64,000 nt of DNA from JAQBQH01 sp035607415 (GTDB lineage Bacteria > Myxococcota_A > Polyangia > Palsa-1104): contig DATNAQ010000123.1 in NCBI GenBank assembly GCA_035607415.1, forward strand, positions 8,994-72,993, in the 5' to 3' direction. The first letter of the stretch is position 1, and every line of letters begins with the position of its first letter. Positions 35,030 through 43,993 of the stretch are shown piece after piece. Both the position numbers and the translations under genes were made by a program. The notes beneath the pieces are model-generated. The model did no database searches and was not told where the DNA came from. It saw only the letters and a list, made by a program, of their open reading frames with translations.

Positions 35030-35434
35030 TTACTTATTGTCGTGATCGACCTTGTCGCGGTCGGGACCCGTCGTCGTGGTGGTCGACTCGGTCTCGGTGC
35101 CGTCCGGGGCCACCGTCTTGCGCGTCGTCTTCATCTCCTTCTTGCCGCCGAGCGTGGTCTTCTCCTCACGCTTGACCTGATCCTGGTCGTCCTCGTGGCG
35201 CGCGCGGTCGACCGCGTCGCGATCGCCCGGCTTGGGCCGCGTGGTCTCCACCTTCTGTTCCATGGACGAGCCGTCGGCGCGCTCGACCTTCCGATTCTTC
35301 GTCGTCTTCGCCTTGCCCGTGATCGTGGTCGACGAATCGGTCTTCTCGGTATTCTCGGTCTTGCGATCGGCGCGCGCCGTTCCGACGAACGCCAGCATTC
35401 CGAAAGCAGCAGCAACGAGTGCGAGCTTACGCAT
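35030..35434 (-). CDS. Exported Lys/Asp/Thr-rich low-complexity protein
   Basis: A protein of 134 residues with a Sec signal peptide (MRKLALVAAAFGMLAFVGTARA). The mature part is strongly charged and low in complexity, with many KT, TT and D/K/R pairs (KTENTEKTDSSTTITGKAK, a GKKEMKTTRKTVAPDGTETE segment, TTTTTGPDRDKVDHDNK). Probably disordered and periplasmic. No family recognised. A GC hairpin downstream suggests that it ends its own transcript. Confidence 0.75.
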   Translation of the reverse strand: MRKLALVAAAFGMLAFVGTARADRKTENTEKTDSSTTITGKAKTTKNRKVERADGSSMEQKVETTRPKPGDRDAVDRARHEDDQDQVKREEKTTLGGKKEMKTTRKTVAPDGTETESTTTTTGPDRDKVDHDNK

Positions 35435-35594
35435 GTGCGAGGTACCTCCCTCTCAGTTATTCGCCTTGCTTTTGCAGCACGCGTGCCCGAGCCGGGTCAC
35501 GATCGACACCAATCGCATCTTTTTTTCGCGCGCGATGTCGATTCGCCGGCCGGTCGTTCGACTACGTGGTGTAACCGTTGACGAGGAGACGACC

Positions 35595-36200
35595 ATGAAG
35601 CTCTACGATCTGACCGTTTCGCCCAACGCCCGTCGCGTGCGCGTCTGCGCCGCGGAGCTGGCGATGCCGCTCGACCGCGTCGCGCTCGACTTCGCCAAGG
35701 GCGAGCAGCGCACGCCCGCCTATCTCGCGCTCAATCCGATGGGCAAGATCCCCACCATCACCGACGGCGACTTCGTGTTGTGGGAGTCGGCGGCGATCCT
35801 CTGCCACCTCGGCGCGCAGCGCCCGGGATCGATCTGGCCGACGGAGCCGCAGGCGCAGGCGCAGGTGCTGCAGTGGCTCTTCTTCACCTCGTGTCACCTC
35901 GATCCGTACTTCACCACGCTCGTCGTCGAGCGCTTCATCAAGCCGCGGCGCAACCTGCCGGGCGACGAGGCGCGCGTCGCGCACGCCAAGGAGCAGCTGG
36001 CGCGCTTCCTCGATGTCGTCGAGCAGCAGCTCGCCAAGCACGAGTTTCTCACCGGCCACTATTCGCTCGCCGACATCGCCGCGGGCTGCACGATCGATCT
36101 CGCGCCGTCGCTGGAGCTGCCGCTCGCGCAATATCCGCACACGCGGGGGTGGCTCGAGCGGCTCAAGGCGCGGCCGAGCTGGCGCGACGCCGCGGCGTGA
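35595..36200 (+). CDS. Glutathione S-transferase family protein
   Basis: A protein of 201 residues. The thioredoxin-like N-terminal domain is MKLYDLTVSPNARRVRVCAAEL, with LNPMGKIPTITDGDFVLWESAAILCHL (cis-Pro and the glutathione-binding ESxAI). The helical C-terminal domain carries the N-capping GHYSLADIAAGC. ATG 35595 is chosen because AGGAGACGACC precedes it and the fold begins there. The usual role is conjugation of glutathione to electrophiles; substrate unknown. Confidence 0.9.
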   Translation: MKLYDLTVSPNARRVRVCAAELAMPLDRVALDFAKGEQRTPAYLALNPMGKIPTITDGDFVLWESAAILCHLGAQRPGSIWPTEPQAQAQVLQWLFFTSCHLDPYFTTLVVERFIKPRRNLPGDEARVAHAKEQLARFLDVVEQQLAKHEFLTGHYSLADIAAGCTIDLAPSLELPLAQYPHTRGWLERLKARPSWRDAAA

Positions 36201-36365
36201 CAGTCGGCGCGGAAAACGATCGCCGCTGCAAGCAGAGTAATCGAAACTGCATTTCCTTCAACGCGCCCATGTGATATCCGCAGTGAAACTTACAAAAGTT
36301 ACAAGTAAGCGAAAATAAACAGAATTTTGTTGATGACGGGCTCGTGGATGCGCTACGAATCCGGT

Positions 36366-37259
36366 ATGAAATTCATTCGCTCCTTTTTGGCAATTACGGT
36401 TTCGACCATTCTCGCCGGTTGCGGCGGCACCGCTTCGCACGTCGGCGGCAACGGCGGCTCGGCGGGCGCGGGCGGCGGCGTGGGCGGCGGCGGCGACACC
36501 GGCGGCACGGGCGGCAACGCCGCTCCGCTGCTTCCCGCGGACGCGCAGATCGGTACGTACATCGCGCTCGGCGACTCGATCTCGGACGAAGGCGGCACCG
36601 GCCCGTTCTTCTACGATCTGTTGAACGCCGATCTGACGGCCAAGTATCCCGGCCTCACGTTCGTGCACGCCGCGCAGCAGGGCGCCATCACCGACGTCTA
36701 CAGCGACGGGCAGCCGGCGAACGTGCCGCTCCTCAAGGATCAGATCACGGGCCTCGGCAACAGCTACCCGGGCGACATCGTCGTCACCATCACCATCGGT
36801 GGCAACGATCTCAACGCCCACTCGTTCGCCGCCATCTCGCAAACCGACGCCAGCCTCCGCGCCGAGCTCGACGCGCACCTGACGGCGGAGCTCGGCGAGC
36901 TCACCACCGCGGGCCGTCTCGGCAGCGGCAAGGTCTACATCGTGCTCGCCAACATCTACGACTTCACCGACGGCCAGGGCGACTTCGCCACCGTCATGTG
37001 CGGCCCGGGCGTGAACATCAGCTCGCAGGCGGTCAACACCGGCTTCGGCAACTGGAACGCGGTCCTCACCACCAACATCGGCAAGATCGCGGGCGGCGGC
37101 CTCTACGACATGCACGGCGACTTCATGGGCCACGGCTACAACAACACGGACGCGACGCAGGTCTGGTACGACTCGGCCTCCTGCATCCATCCGAATACCA
37201 AGGGCCACGACGCCATCCGCCGCGGCATCTACAAGGTCCTCACGGGCCAGTCGCTCTAA
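36366..37259 (+). CDS. SGNH/GDSL hydrolase lipoprotein
   Basis: A protein of 297 residues. Lipoprotein signal MKFIRSFLAITVSTILAGC, Gly-rich linker (about 25-60), then an SGNH hydrolase: block I ALGDSISDEGG (Ser nucleophile), block III TITIGGNDLNAHS and block V CIHPNTKGHDAI (Asp/His region; HPN instead of DxxH is a family variant). Such enzymes are secreted esterases or lipases; substrate unknown. The upstream region 36201-36365 is AT-rich and is likely a promoter. The signal-peptide codons are also AT-rich. Confidence 0.87.
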   Translation: MKFIRSFLAITVSTILAGCGGTASHVGGNGGSAGAGGGVGGGGDTGGTGGNAAPLLPADAQIGTYIALGDSISDEGGTGPFFYDLLNADLTAKYPGLTFVHAAQQGAITDVYSDGQPANVPLLKDQITGLGNSYPGDIVVTITIGGNDLNAHSFAAISQTDASLRAELDAHLTAELGELTTAGRLGSGKVYIVLANIYDFTDGQGDFATVMCGPGVNISSQAVNTGFGNWNAVLTTNIGKIAGGGLYDMHGDFMGHGYNNTDATQVWYDSASCIHPNTKGHDAIRRGIYKVLTGQSL

Positions 37260-37289
37260 ACGCCGCAGTCTGTTACCCTGGACGCTCGC

Positions 37290-38306
37290 ATGCGTCTGGC
37301 CGCCTTCGCGCTCCTCACCCTCACGCTCACTTCCGCCGTCGCCGACGCCGACCCGCAGACGTTGAGGCTCTCGACGATCGCGCCGGCCGGCACCGGCTGG
37401 GCGCGCGAGTTCTCGGCGTGGGCGCGCGACATCGAGGCGGGCACGCACGGCAACGTGCGCATCAAGATCTACTTCTCGGCCATCGGCGGCGACGAGTTCA
37501 CCGTGCTCGATCGCATCAAGCGCGAGCAGCTCGACGGCGCCATCGGCTCCGAGTCGTGCGTGCGGCTGGCGCCTTCCTTGCGGGTGACGCGCATCTTCGG
37601 GCTGTTCCAGAGCCGCGAGGAGTCGTTCTACATCCTGACGCGCCTGATGCCGCGCATCGACTCCGAGTTCCTCAAGCACGGCTTCATCAACCTCGGCGAG
37701 GCGACGCTCGGCGCCGAGCTGTTGTTCACGCGCGAGCCGGTGCGCGACATGGCCGACCTGCGCAAGACGCTCCTGTGGGTGTGGGACGACGACGAGGCGC
37801 TCAAGCAGCAGGCGCCGGCGCTCGGGCTGCGTATCGTGGCCACGCCGCTCGAGGGCGGCGCGCGCGCCTACGACGATCGCAGCGTCGACGGCTTCATCGC
37901 GATCCCGACGGCGGCGCTGGCGTTTCAGTGGTCGGCGCAGGCGAAGTATCTGACGCCGCTCGACCTCAGCTATCGCAACGGCTGCGTCTTCTTCGCCAGC
38001 CGCGCGTTCGACGCGCTGCCGCTCGAGTCACAGCGCTACGTGCGCGAGGCGACGGCGAAGCTGCGCCAGCGGCTCGACGATCTGACGGTGCGGCAGGACG
38101 CCGCGCTCGTCGGCGGGCTGTTCGCGCGGCAAGGCATGAAGACGGTGCCGGTGACGGAGCGCTTCCGGCTCGACTTCTTCTCCGAGGCGCGCGACATGCG
38201 CGAGCGCGTGGCCAGTCAGCTGGTGCCGCAGAAGCTGCTCGATGAAGTGCTCTCGTGGCTCGCCGATTATCGCGTCGAGCACCAGATGTCGCGCACGCAG
38301 CGTTGA
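37290..38306 (+). CDS. TRAP-type transporter substrate-binding protein (DctP family), orphan
   Basis: A protein of 338 residues with signal peptide (MRLAAFALLTLTLTSAVADA) and the DctP pattern: LRLSTIAPAGTGWAREFSAWARDIE, KIYFSAIGGDEFTVLDRIKREQLDGAIGS, FITTA-like LPTAALAFQWSAQAKYLTPLD and a long C-terminal helix. TRAP binding proteins capture organic acids for a DctQM permease. Neither DctQ nor DctM is nearby; myxobacteria often have such stand-alone copies. It starts 30 bp after the SGNH gene on the same strand. Confidence 0.85.
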   Translation: MRLAAFALLTLTLTSAVADADPQTLRLSTIAPAGTGWAREFSAWARDIEAGTHGNVRIKIYFSAIGGDEFTVLDRIKREQLDGAIGSESCVRLAPSLRVTRIFGLFQSREESFYILTRLMPRIDSEFLKHGFINLGEATLGAELLFTREPVRDMADLRKTLLWVWDDDEALKQQAPALGLRIVATPLEGGARAYDDRSVDGFIAIPTAALAFQWSAQAKYLTPLDLSYRNGCVFFASRAFDALPLESQRYVREATAKLRQRLDDLTVRQDAALVGGLFARQGMKTVPVTERFRLDFFSEARDMRERVASQLVPQKLLDEVLSWLADYRVEHQMSRTQR

Positions 38307-38389
38307 TCGCGACGCGGCGCTAACTCACCAGAAATGCGCGTTTCTCGACGGAGCGGGAACCCGCTGCCCACGACTGTCGTCTCTCCAGC

Positions 38390-40420
38390 ATGGCACGCAC
38401 AACGCTTTTCATGCTGCTGGCGGCGGCGTGCTGTGGCGCGATCGGCTGCGCGCGGCAGGGCGCGGCGACCACGAATCCCGACGCGGGAATGGTGTTCCAG
38501 GTCGATCCGCCTCAGGTCTACGTCGCCAAGGTGAAGAACATCCTCGTCGGTCTGCCGCCGACGGACGACGAGATCGCGCAGGTGAGCGCGGATCCGAGCG
38601 CGCTCGGCGGGCTCATCGACGGCTGGATGCAGATGCCGGAGTACCAGGCGAAGATGATGGTCTTCTTTCAGCTCGCCTTTCAGCAGACGCAGATCACCAC
38701 CGCCGACTTCACCGACATGATCCCGCCGCAGGGGCTCGGCTTCGGCGGACAGATGCCGGCGCTCCTGCAGAACGTCAAGGAGAGCTTCGCGCGCACGGTG
38801 CTGGCGCTCACGAAGGCGGGGCGGCCGATCACCGACGCGTTCACCACCAAGCAGCTCATGATGACGCCGGCGCTGATGGAGCTGTACGCGTTCCTCGACA
38901 CGCGCCACGTCGACGACAACGCGGCCATCTCGGACGCGTTCACCAAGGCCAATCCGACGCTGACGATCACGCTCGAGGCCGCGGCAGGGCCGATCGCGAT
39001 CACGGACACGCTCGATCCGACGAGCGCGAATTACATGCACTGGTACAACCCGAACGTCGGCAAGCTGACGAACTATCCCGACCAGGCGTGCAACACCGAT
39101 CCGATCGTGCTGCCGCCCGATTCGTACACGCTGCACACGCTGCTCTACGGCGCGGTGTTCAACCACAGGCTGGCGGGCTCGAAGACGACCGCCTGCCAGA
39201 CGCAGGTGACCACCGGGTTCCAGATGGCGGCGACCGATTTTTCGACGTGGAAGATGGTGACGATCCGTCCGCCGGCGGCGGGCGAGGCGACCACGAAGTT
39301 CTACGATCTGCCGACGCTGCGCACGGCCAGCGAGCTCGTGGTCGGCACGCCGCGGCCCGGCTTCTTCACGACGCCGGCGTTCGGCGCCAACTGGCCGACC
39401 AACACGTCGAACCAGATGCGCGTGACGGTGAATCAGTCGCTCATCGTCGCCACCGGCATGGCGGTCGATGGCAACGACACGACGTCGCCGAAGACGACGC
39501 CGGGGCTCGACGCGGCGCACTCGACGCCGGGCAGCCCGTGCTTCGGCTGCCATCAGCTGCTCGATCCGACGCGCTCGATCCTGCAGAGCACGTATTCCTA
39601 CTATTACTATCCGCAGTCGGATCCGGCGATGCAGGCGGAGAAGGGCCTGTTCGCGTTCCAGGGCGTGATCACGCCGGTCAATACGATCGACGACTTCGCG
39701 TCGACGCTGGCGACGCATCCGGCGGTGCCGACGGCGTGGGCGCAGAAGCTGTGCTACTGGGTCAACTCGTCGGCGTGCGCGAGCGACGATCCCGAATTCC
39801 AGCGCGTGGTCGGCGTGTTCAAGGATTCGGGGCTGTCGTGGAACGCGCTCGTGCGCGAGCTTCTGACGTCGGCGATCGTGACCAACACGGCGGCGACGCG
39901 CACGGCGGCGGAGAACGGGCAGGTGGTGGCGGTGTCACGGCGCGATCATCTGTGCGCGGCGCTCGACAATCGGCTCGGGCTCGTCGACATCTGCGGGCTC
40001 GACGCCGTCAACGCGAAGAAGGCGACGGTGGTGTCGGCGATCGCCGGCGGGCTGCCGTCGGACGGCTACGGGCGCGGCTCGCCGATCCCGGTCTTGCCCA
40101 ATCAGCCGTCGCTGTTCTATCGCGCGGGGCTGGAGAACATCTGCGAGGCGGTGGCGGGCATGGTCATCGACGGCAAGCCGACCGCGCAGCAGCCGAACGT
40201 GAAGGGGTGGTCGTCGTCGTCGCCGGACGCGGCCATCGCCGGCTTCGTCTCGACGGTGATGGCGCTGACGTCGTCCGATCCGCGCAGCGCGGGCGCGACG
40301 CAGATCCTGACGCAGCACTTCCAGGCGGCCGAGGCGCAGGGCGTCTCGGCGTCGGACGCGCTCAAGTCGACCTTCGTGGCGGCGTGCTTGTCGCCGACGT
40401 CGATCGGGATCGGGTTGTGA
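38390..40420 (+). CDS. DUF1592/DUF1549-like protein with CxxCH haem motif
   Basis: A protein of 676 residues. Lipoprotein-type signal (MARTTLFMLLAAACCGAIGC). The N-terminal part YVAKVKNILVGLPPTDDEIAQVSADPSALGGLIDGWMQMPEYQAKMM resembles the opening of planctomycete DUF1549/DUF1592 proteins. Near residue 383 is PCFGCHQLLDP, a single CxxCH that could bind c-type haem. The gene is followed by a Tat-exported DUF1501/DUF1552-like gene (11 bp), the classic partner in planctomycetes and Myxococcota, where the pairs are linked to complex polymers. Function is unproven. Confidence 0.75.
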   Translation: MARTTLFMLLAAACCGAIGCARQGAATTNPDAGMVFQVDPPQVYVAKVKNILVGLPPTDDEIAQVSADPSALGGLIDGWMQMPEYQAKMMVFFQLAFQQTQITTADFTDMIPPQGLGFGGQMPALLQNVKESFARTVLALTKAGRPITDAFTTKQLMMTPALMELYAFLDTRHVDDNAAISDAFTKANPTLTITLEAAAGPIAITDTLDPTSANYMHWYNPNVGKLTNYPDQACNTDPIVLPPDSYTLHTLLYGAVFNHRLAGSKTTACQTQVTTGFQMAATDFSTWKMVTIRPPAAGEATTKFYDLPTLRTASELVVGTPRPGFFTTPAFGANWPTNTSNQMRVTVNQSLIVATGMAVDGNDTTSPKTTPGLDAAHSTPGSPCFGCHQLLDPTRSILQSTYSYYYYPQSDPAMQAEKGLFAFQGVITPVNTIDDFASTLATHPAVPTAWAQKLCYWVNSSACASDDPEFQRVVGVFKDSGLSWNALVRELLTSAIVTNTAATRTAAENGQVVAVSRRDHLCAALDNRLGLVDICGLDAVNAKKATVVSAIAGGLPSDGYGRGSPIPVLPNQPSLFYRAGLENICEAVAGMVIDGKPTAQQPNVKGWSSSSPDAAIAGFVSTVMALTSSDPRSAGATQILTQHFQAAEAQGVSASDALKSTFVAACLSPTSIGIGL

Positions 40421-40431
40421 GGAGGATGGCC

Positions 40432-41748
40432 ATGAAGATCAGTCGTCGAGAGGCTCTCATGTCCGCGCTGTTCGGCGCCGGCTATGTCGGGCTGCGCGCG
40501 CTGGCGACCGGGCTGCCCGCGACCTTCCTCTTGAATCCACGGCGGGCGCTCGCCGCCGTCGGCACGGGCGCGTGCGCGGATCCGACCAAGGCGCAGTACG
40601 TGATCCTGGCGACGTCGGGCAACGGCGATCCGATCAACGCCAATGTGCCCGGCACCTACGACGACAAGAACATCACGCACAGCCTCGACCCGCAGATGGC
40701 GGCGACGAAGCTGACGATCGCGGGGCAGCCGCTCACCGCGGCGGCGCCGTGGGCGACGCTGCCGCAGAGCGTCCTCGATCGCACGGCCTTCTTTCACCTG
40801 ATGACGAACACGCCGGTGCATCCCAAGGAGACCGACGTGCTCAAGCTGATGGGCGCGACCACGCAGGCGGAGATGCTGCCGTCGGTGCTGGCCAAGCAGC
40901 TGGCGCCGTGCCTGGGCACGGTGCAGACGCAGCCGATCACGATCGGCGCGACGTCGCCGTCGGAGGGGCTGATGTTCGGCGGGCAGGCGCTGCCGATCAT
41001 TCCGCCGCTGTCGCTCAAGGACACGCTGGCGTCGACGCCGGGGCCGCTGACGAACCTGCAGGCGCTGCGCGATCAGACGCTCAATCAGCTCAACGACCTC
41101 TACAAAAACGGGGCGAGCCAGGCGCAGCGCGCCTACATCGACGCGCTGGTCACGTCGCAGAAGCAGATCCGCAACATCAACCAGGACCTGCTCGCGCAGC
41201 TGTCGTCGATCAGCGACAACACGATCACGTCGCAGATCACGGCGGCGCTGGCGCTGGTTCAGATGAAGGTCACGCCGGTGGTCGCGATCCACATTCCGTT
41301 CGGCGGCGACAACCACCACGACGCGGCGCTGGCCACCGAGACCGCGCAGACCGTCTCCGGCGTCGCGGCGATCGGCAGCCTCATGGCCGGCCTCGCGTCG
41401 GCCTCGTTGCAGGATCAGGTCAGCTTCGTCTCGCTCAACGTCTTCGGCCGCACCCTCGGCCCCGCCAACACCGATGGGCGCCAGCACAACCAGAACCACC
41501 AGGTCTCGATCGCCATCGGCAAGCCGTTCAAAGGCGGCGTCATCGGCGCCATCGCCCCGGTGCAGGGCGACTACGGCGCGCTCCCCATCGACTCCAAGAC
41601 CGGGCAGGGCACGGCCGGCGGCGACATCGCCGCCATCGACACGCTCGCCTCCTTCGGCAAAACCACGCTCGCCGCCGTCGGCGTCGACCCCGCCACCATC
41701 AACTCCGTCATCACCTCCGGCACCATCATCTCCGGCGCCCTCACCTGA
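40432..41748 (+). CDS. Tat-exported DUF1501/DUF1552-like protein
   Basis: A protein of 438 residues starting at ATG 40432 with GGAGG six bases upstream. The N terminus MKISRREALMSALFGAGYVGLRAL is a twin-arginine signal (SRREAL). The mature part is a sulfatase-related fold of the DUF1501 kind: TSGNGDPINANVPGT, FFHLMTNTPVHPKETD, HIPFGGDNHHDAALATE and NVFGRTLGPANTDGRQHNQNHQV, with His/Asp clusters suitable for metal binding. It forms a pair with the preceding CxxCH protein. Likely periplasmic and metal-dependent; reaction unknown. Confidence 0.75.
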   Translation: MKISRREALMSALFGAGYVGLRALATGLPATFLLNPRRALAAVGTGACADPTKAQYVILATSGNGDPINANVPGTYDDKNITHSLDPQMAATKLTIAGQPLTAAAPWATLPQSVLDRTAFFHLMTNTPVHPKETDVLKLMGATTQAEMLPSVLAKQLAPCLGTVQTQPITIGATSPSEGLMFGGQALPIIPPLSLKDTLASTPGPLTNLQALRDQTLNQLNDLYKNGASQAQRAYIDALVTSQKQIRNINQDLLAQLSSISDNTITSQITAALALVQMKVTPVVAIHIPFGGDNHHDAALATETAQTVSGVAAIGSLMAGLASASLQDQVSFVSLNVFGRTLGPANTDGRQHNQNHQVSIAIGKPFKGGVIGAIAPVQGDYGALPIDSKTGQGTAGGDIAAIDTLASFGKTTLAAVGVDPATINSVITSGTIISGALT

Positions 41749-41841
41749 TCCCTTCCCCCTCTGAGTAAGAGAAGGTGCTTCGCGCGCTCGCACGCGCGAT
41801 CACGCTCTTCGGCGCCCCAGAACGCGTCACGTGTGCAAAGA

Positions 41842-41967
41842 GCGGACGCGTCGAGGTGTTGTGCCGCGGCGAGTTCCGCAGCCCGCCAGCACGGAGGCCG
41901 AATCGAGCACGGCGTTGCGGCGGGCGAGGACTGTTTGAGCCGCGGCACAACACCTCGACGCGTCCGC
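41842..41967. repeat. 29-bp perfect inverted repeat with 68-nt loop
   Basis: Arms 41842-41870 and 41939-41967 are exact reverse complements (GCGGACGCGTCGAGG at the outer end, GTGCCGCGGC at the inner end). The loop contains a further 7-bp stem (41881-41887 with 41919-41925). It lies between the 3' ends of two convergent genes. It may act as a bidirectional terminator or be a MITE-like remnant; no flanking target duplication is evident. Confidence 0.8.
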
Positions 41968-42000
41968 GGCGTCGGCGCAGGCACCCCGTGAGCAGCGCGC

Positions 42001-43611
42001 CTATTCGATCGTCAGCTCGTCCTTGGCGTACCGAGCGCGCAACACCTTCTTGTCGAACTTGCCGACGCTGGTCTTGGGCACTTCGGGGATGAAGGTCCAG
42101 CGCTCGGGGAGCCACCAGCGGGCGACGTGCGGCTCGAGGTGCGTGCGCAGCGCCGTGGGATCGATGGCGGCGCCGGCCTTGCGGACGACGCACGCGAGCG
42201 GGCGTTCGCCCCATTTTTCGTCGGGCACGCCGATGACGGCGGCTTCGGCGACGGCGGGGTGCGCCATCAGGAGGTTCTCCAGCGCCACCGACGAGATCCA
42301 TTCGCCGCCCGACTTGATGACGTCCTTGGCGCGATCGGTGATGCGGATGAACCCCGAGGCCTCGACGGTGCCCACGTCGCCGGTGCGCAGCCAGCCGTCG
42401 TGAAACTTCTCGGGCGTGGGATCGCCGTAGTAGCCGGCGGTGACCCACGGGCCGCGCACCTCGATCTCGCCTTCGGCCTTGCCGTCCCACGGCTGCTCGG
42501 CGCCGCGGTCGTCGCAGAGGCGCAGCTCGACGCCGGGCAGGATGCGGCCCGACATCGTTCGGTACTGCACCGACGAGCGGCCGTCGCCGCGCTTGGGCGG
42601 CACCGAGAGCGCCGCCAGCGGCGAGGTCTCGGTCATGCCCCAGCCCTGGTAGATGGGCACGCCGAAGCGCGTGTCGAAGGCGGCGATGAGCGCCTCGGGG
42701 ACGGCCGAGCCGCCGCACAAGATCGCGCGCAGCGACGAGAGGTCGACCGGGTTCGACTCGCCGTAGGCGAGCATGTCGCGGAACAGCGTCGGCACGCCCG
42801 CCATCACCGTCGGGCGCGTGGTGGTGAGGAGGCGGCAGATGCCGGCGGCGGTGGCGAAGCGCGAGGGCAGGACGAGGTCGGCGCCGGTCATCCACGCGGC
42901 GTAGGGCAGGCCCCACGCGTTGGCGTGGAACATGGGGACGATCGGCAGGATCGTGTCGCGCTCGCAGATGCCGAGCGCGTTGCCCATCGACTGCGCCATC
43001 GTGTGCAGGTAGGTCGAGCGGTGGCTGTAGACGACGCCCTTGGGCTGGCCGGTGGTGCCGCTCGTGTAGCACATGGCGGCGGCGGCGTTTTCGTCGAGCG
43101 CGGGCCAGTCGAAGGCGGGCGGCGCGGCGGCGACGAGATCGCCGTAGCCGAGGACGCCGTCGCCGAGCGGCGTCGCGTCGCCGTTGCCGACGACGACGAA
43201 GCGCTCGGGCTTGTGCGTGAGCAGCGGCAGCGTGCGCGCCAGCGCCGGAACGAGATCGGCGTCGACGAGGATCACCTTGTCCGCGGCGTGGCTGATGATG
43301 TACGCGACCTCGGCGGGCGCCAGCCGGATGTTGAGCGTGTGCAGCACCGCGCCCATCGACGGCACCGCGAGGTAGGCCTCGAGGTGCGCCTGCGAGTTCC
43401 ACATGAACGTCGCGACGCGATCGCCCGGGCGCACGCCGAGGCGCGCGAGCGCGGCGGCCAGGCGCGTGGCCCGCTCCGCCACGTCGGAGAAGCGCGCGCG
43501 CGCGACGCCGTCCTCGGTGAGCGTGACGATCTCGCTGTCGCCGTAGGCCGCGCGGCCGTGGCGGAAGATGCTGGCGATGGTCAGCGGGAACGACTGCATC
43601 GTGCTCTGCAT
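42001..43611 (-). CDS. Long-chain/medium-chain acyl-CoA ligase (AMP-binding enzyme)
   Basis: A protein of 536 residues of full family length. The phosphate loop is YTSGTTGQPKG, followed by the A5 motif GWGMTETSPLA, the A7/A8 region GWLRTGDVGTVEASGFIRITDRAKDVIKSGGEWIS and the A10 lysine PKTSVGKFDKKVLR. It activates a fatty acid to acyl-AMP and then acyl-CoA. The N terminus (LTIASIFRHGRAAYGDSEIVTL) resembles FadD-like medium/long-chain ligases. This is a full-length contrast to the short P-loop-less homologue at 1949. Two in-frame ATGs lie at the start (43611, 43599). Confidence 0.95.
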   Translation of the reverse strand: MQSTMQSFPLTIASIFRHGRAAYGDSEIVTLTEDGVARARFSDVAERATRLAAALARLGVRPGDRVATFMWNSQAHLEAYLAVPSMGAVLHTLNIRLAPAEVAYIISHAADKVILVDADLVPALARTLPLLTHKPERFVVVGNGDATPLGDGVLGYGDLVAAAPPAFDWPALDENAAAAMCYTSGTTGQPKGVVYSHRSTYLHTMAQSMGNALGICERDTILPIVPMFHANAWGLPYAAWMTGADLVLPSRFATAAGICRLLTTTRPTVMAGVPTLFRDMLAYGESNPVDLSSLRAILCGGSAVPEALIAAFDTRFGVPIYQGWGMTETSPLAALSVPPKRGDGRSSVQYRTMSGRILPGVELRLCDDRGAEQPWDGKAEGEIEVRGPWVTAGYYGDPTPEKFHDGWLRTGDVGTVEASGFIRITDRAKDVIKSGGEWISSVALENLLMAHPAVAEAAVIGVPDEKWGERPLACVVRKAGAAIDPTALRTHLEPHVARWWLPERWTFIPEVPKTSVGKFDKKVLRARYAKDELTIE

Positions 43612-43637
43612 CGGCGCCTCCCTGTGACGGCGCGGAC

Positions 43638-43991
43638 ATGATACGCGATCTCGCGTATGCTGGGAGCGTGCACGCGCTCGTCGGCATCGTCGCCGTGGTG
43701 ATGGCGTGCGGCTGCGACCTCGACGACACGGCAGCCCCGAGCCCGCCGCCGAGCCCGGCGGCGACGGCGCGCGCCAAGGCCGCCGCGACGGCGAGGGCGA
43801 GCCAGGAGTGCCGCGACACCTGCGAGCAGACCAATCTCCTCGCCGGCGGCGGCGACGACGCCTTGCGCGCTTGTCGTGACCGCTGCGACGCGCGCTTCGG
43901 CAATGCCGCGCCGCCGCACGAGGTGCCGACGAAGATCATCCAGGGCAAGCCGGTGCACGCGCCGCCGCTGGTCAAGCCGATCGTGAGGTGA
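43638..43991 (+). CDS. Small hypothetical lipoprotein
   Basis: A protein of 117 residues. The N terminus (ALVGIVAVVMACGCDLDD) looks like a lipoprotein signal with lipobox MACGC or ACGC; the exact start (ATG 43638 or GTG 43668) is unsure. The mature part has a Pro/Ala-rich stretch, then a Cys pair region (ECRDTCEQTNLLAGG, ACRDRCDARF), possibly a disulfide hairpin. It overlaps the start region of the P450 gene by four bases if that gene uses GTG. Function unknown. Confidence 0.65.
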   Translation: MIRDLAYAGSVHALVGIVAVVMACGCDLDDTAAPSPPPSPAATARAKAAATARASQECRDTCEQTNLLAGGGDDALRACRDRCDARFGNAAPPHEVPTKIIQGKPVHAPPLVKPIVR

Positions 43992-43993
43992 TC

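Noticed and set aside
34931..35581. Plus-strand frame of 216 codons upstream of the GST gene
   Set aside because: It is antisense to the exported charged protein, which has a proper signal peptide, and has no domain.
41775..42092. Plus-strand frame across the 29-bp inverted repeat
   Set aside because: It reads through both arms of the repeat and into the 3' end of the acyl-CoA ligase; Arg-rich, no ribosome site.
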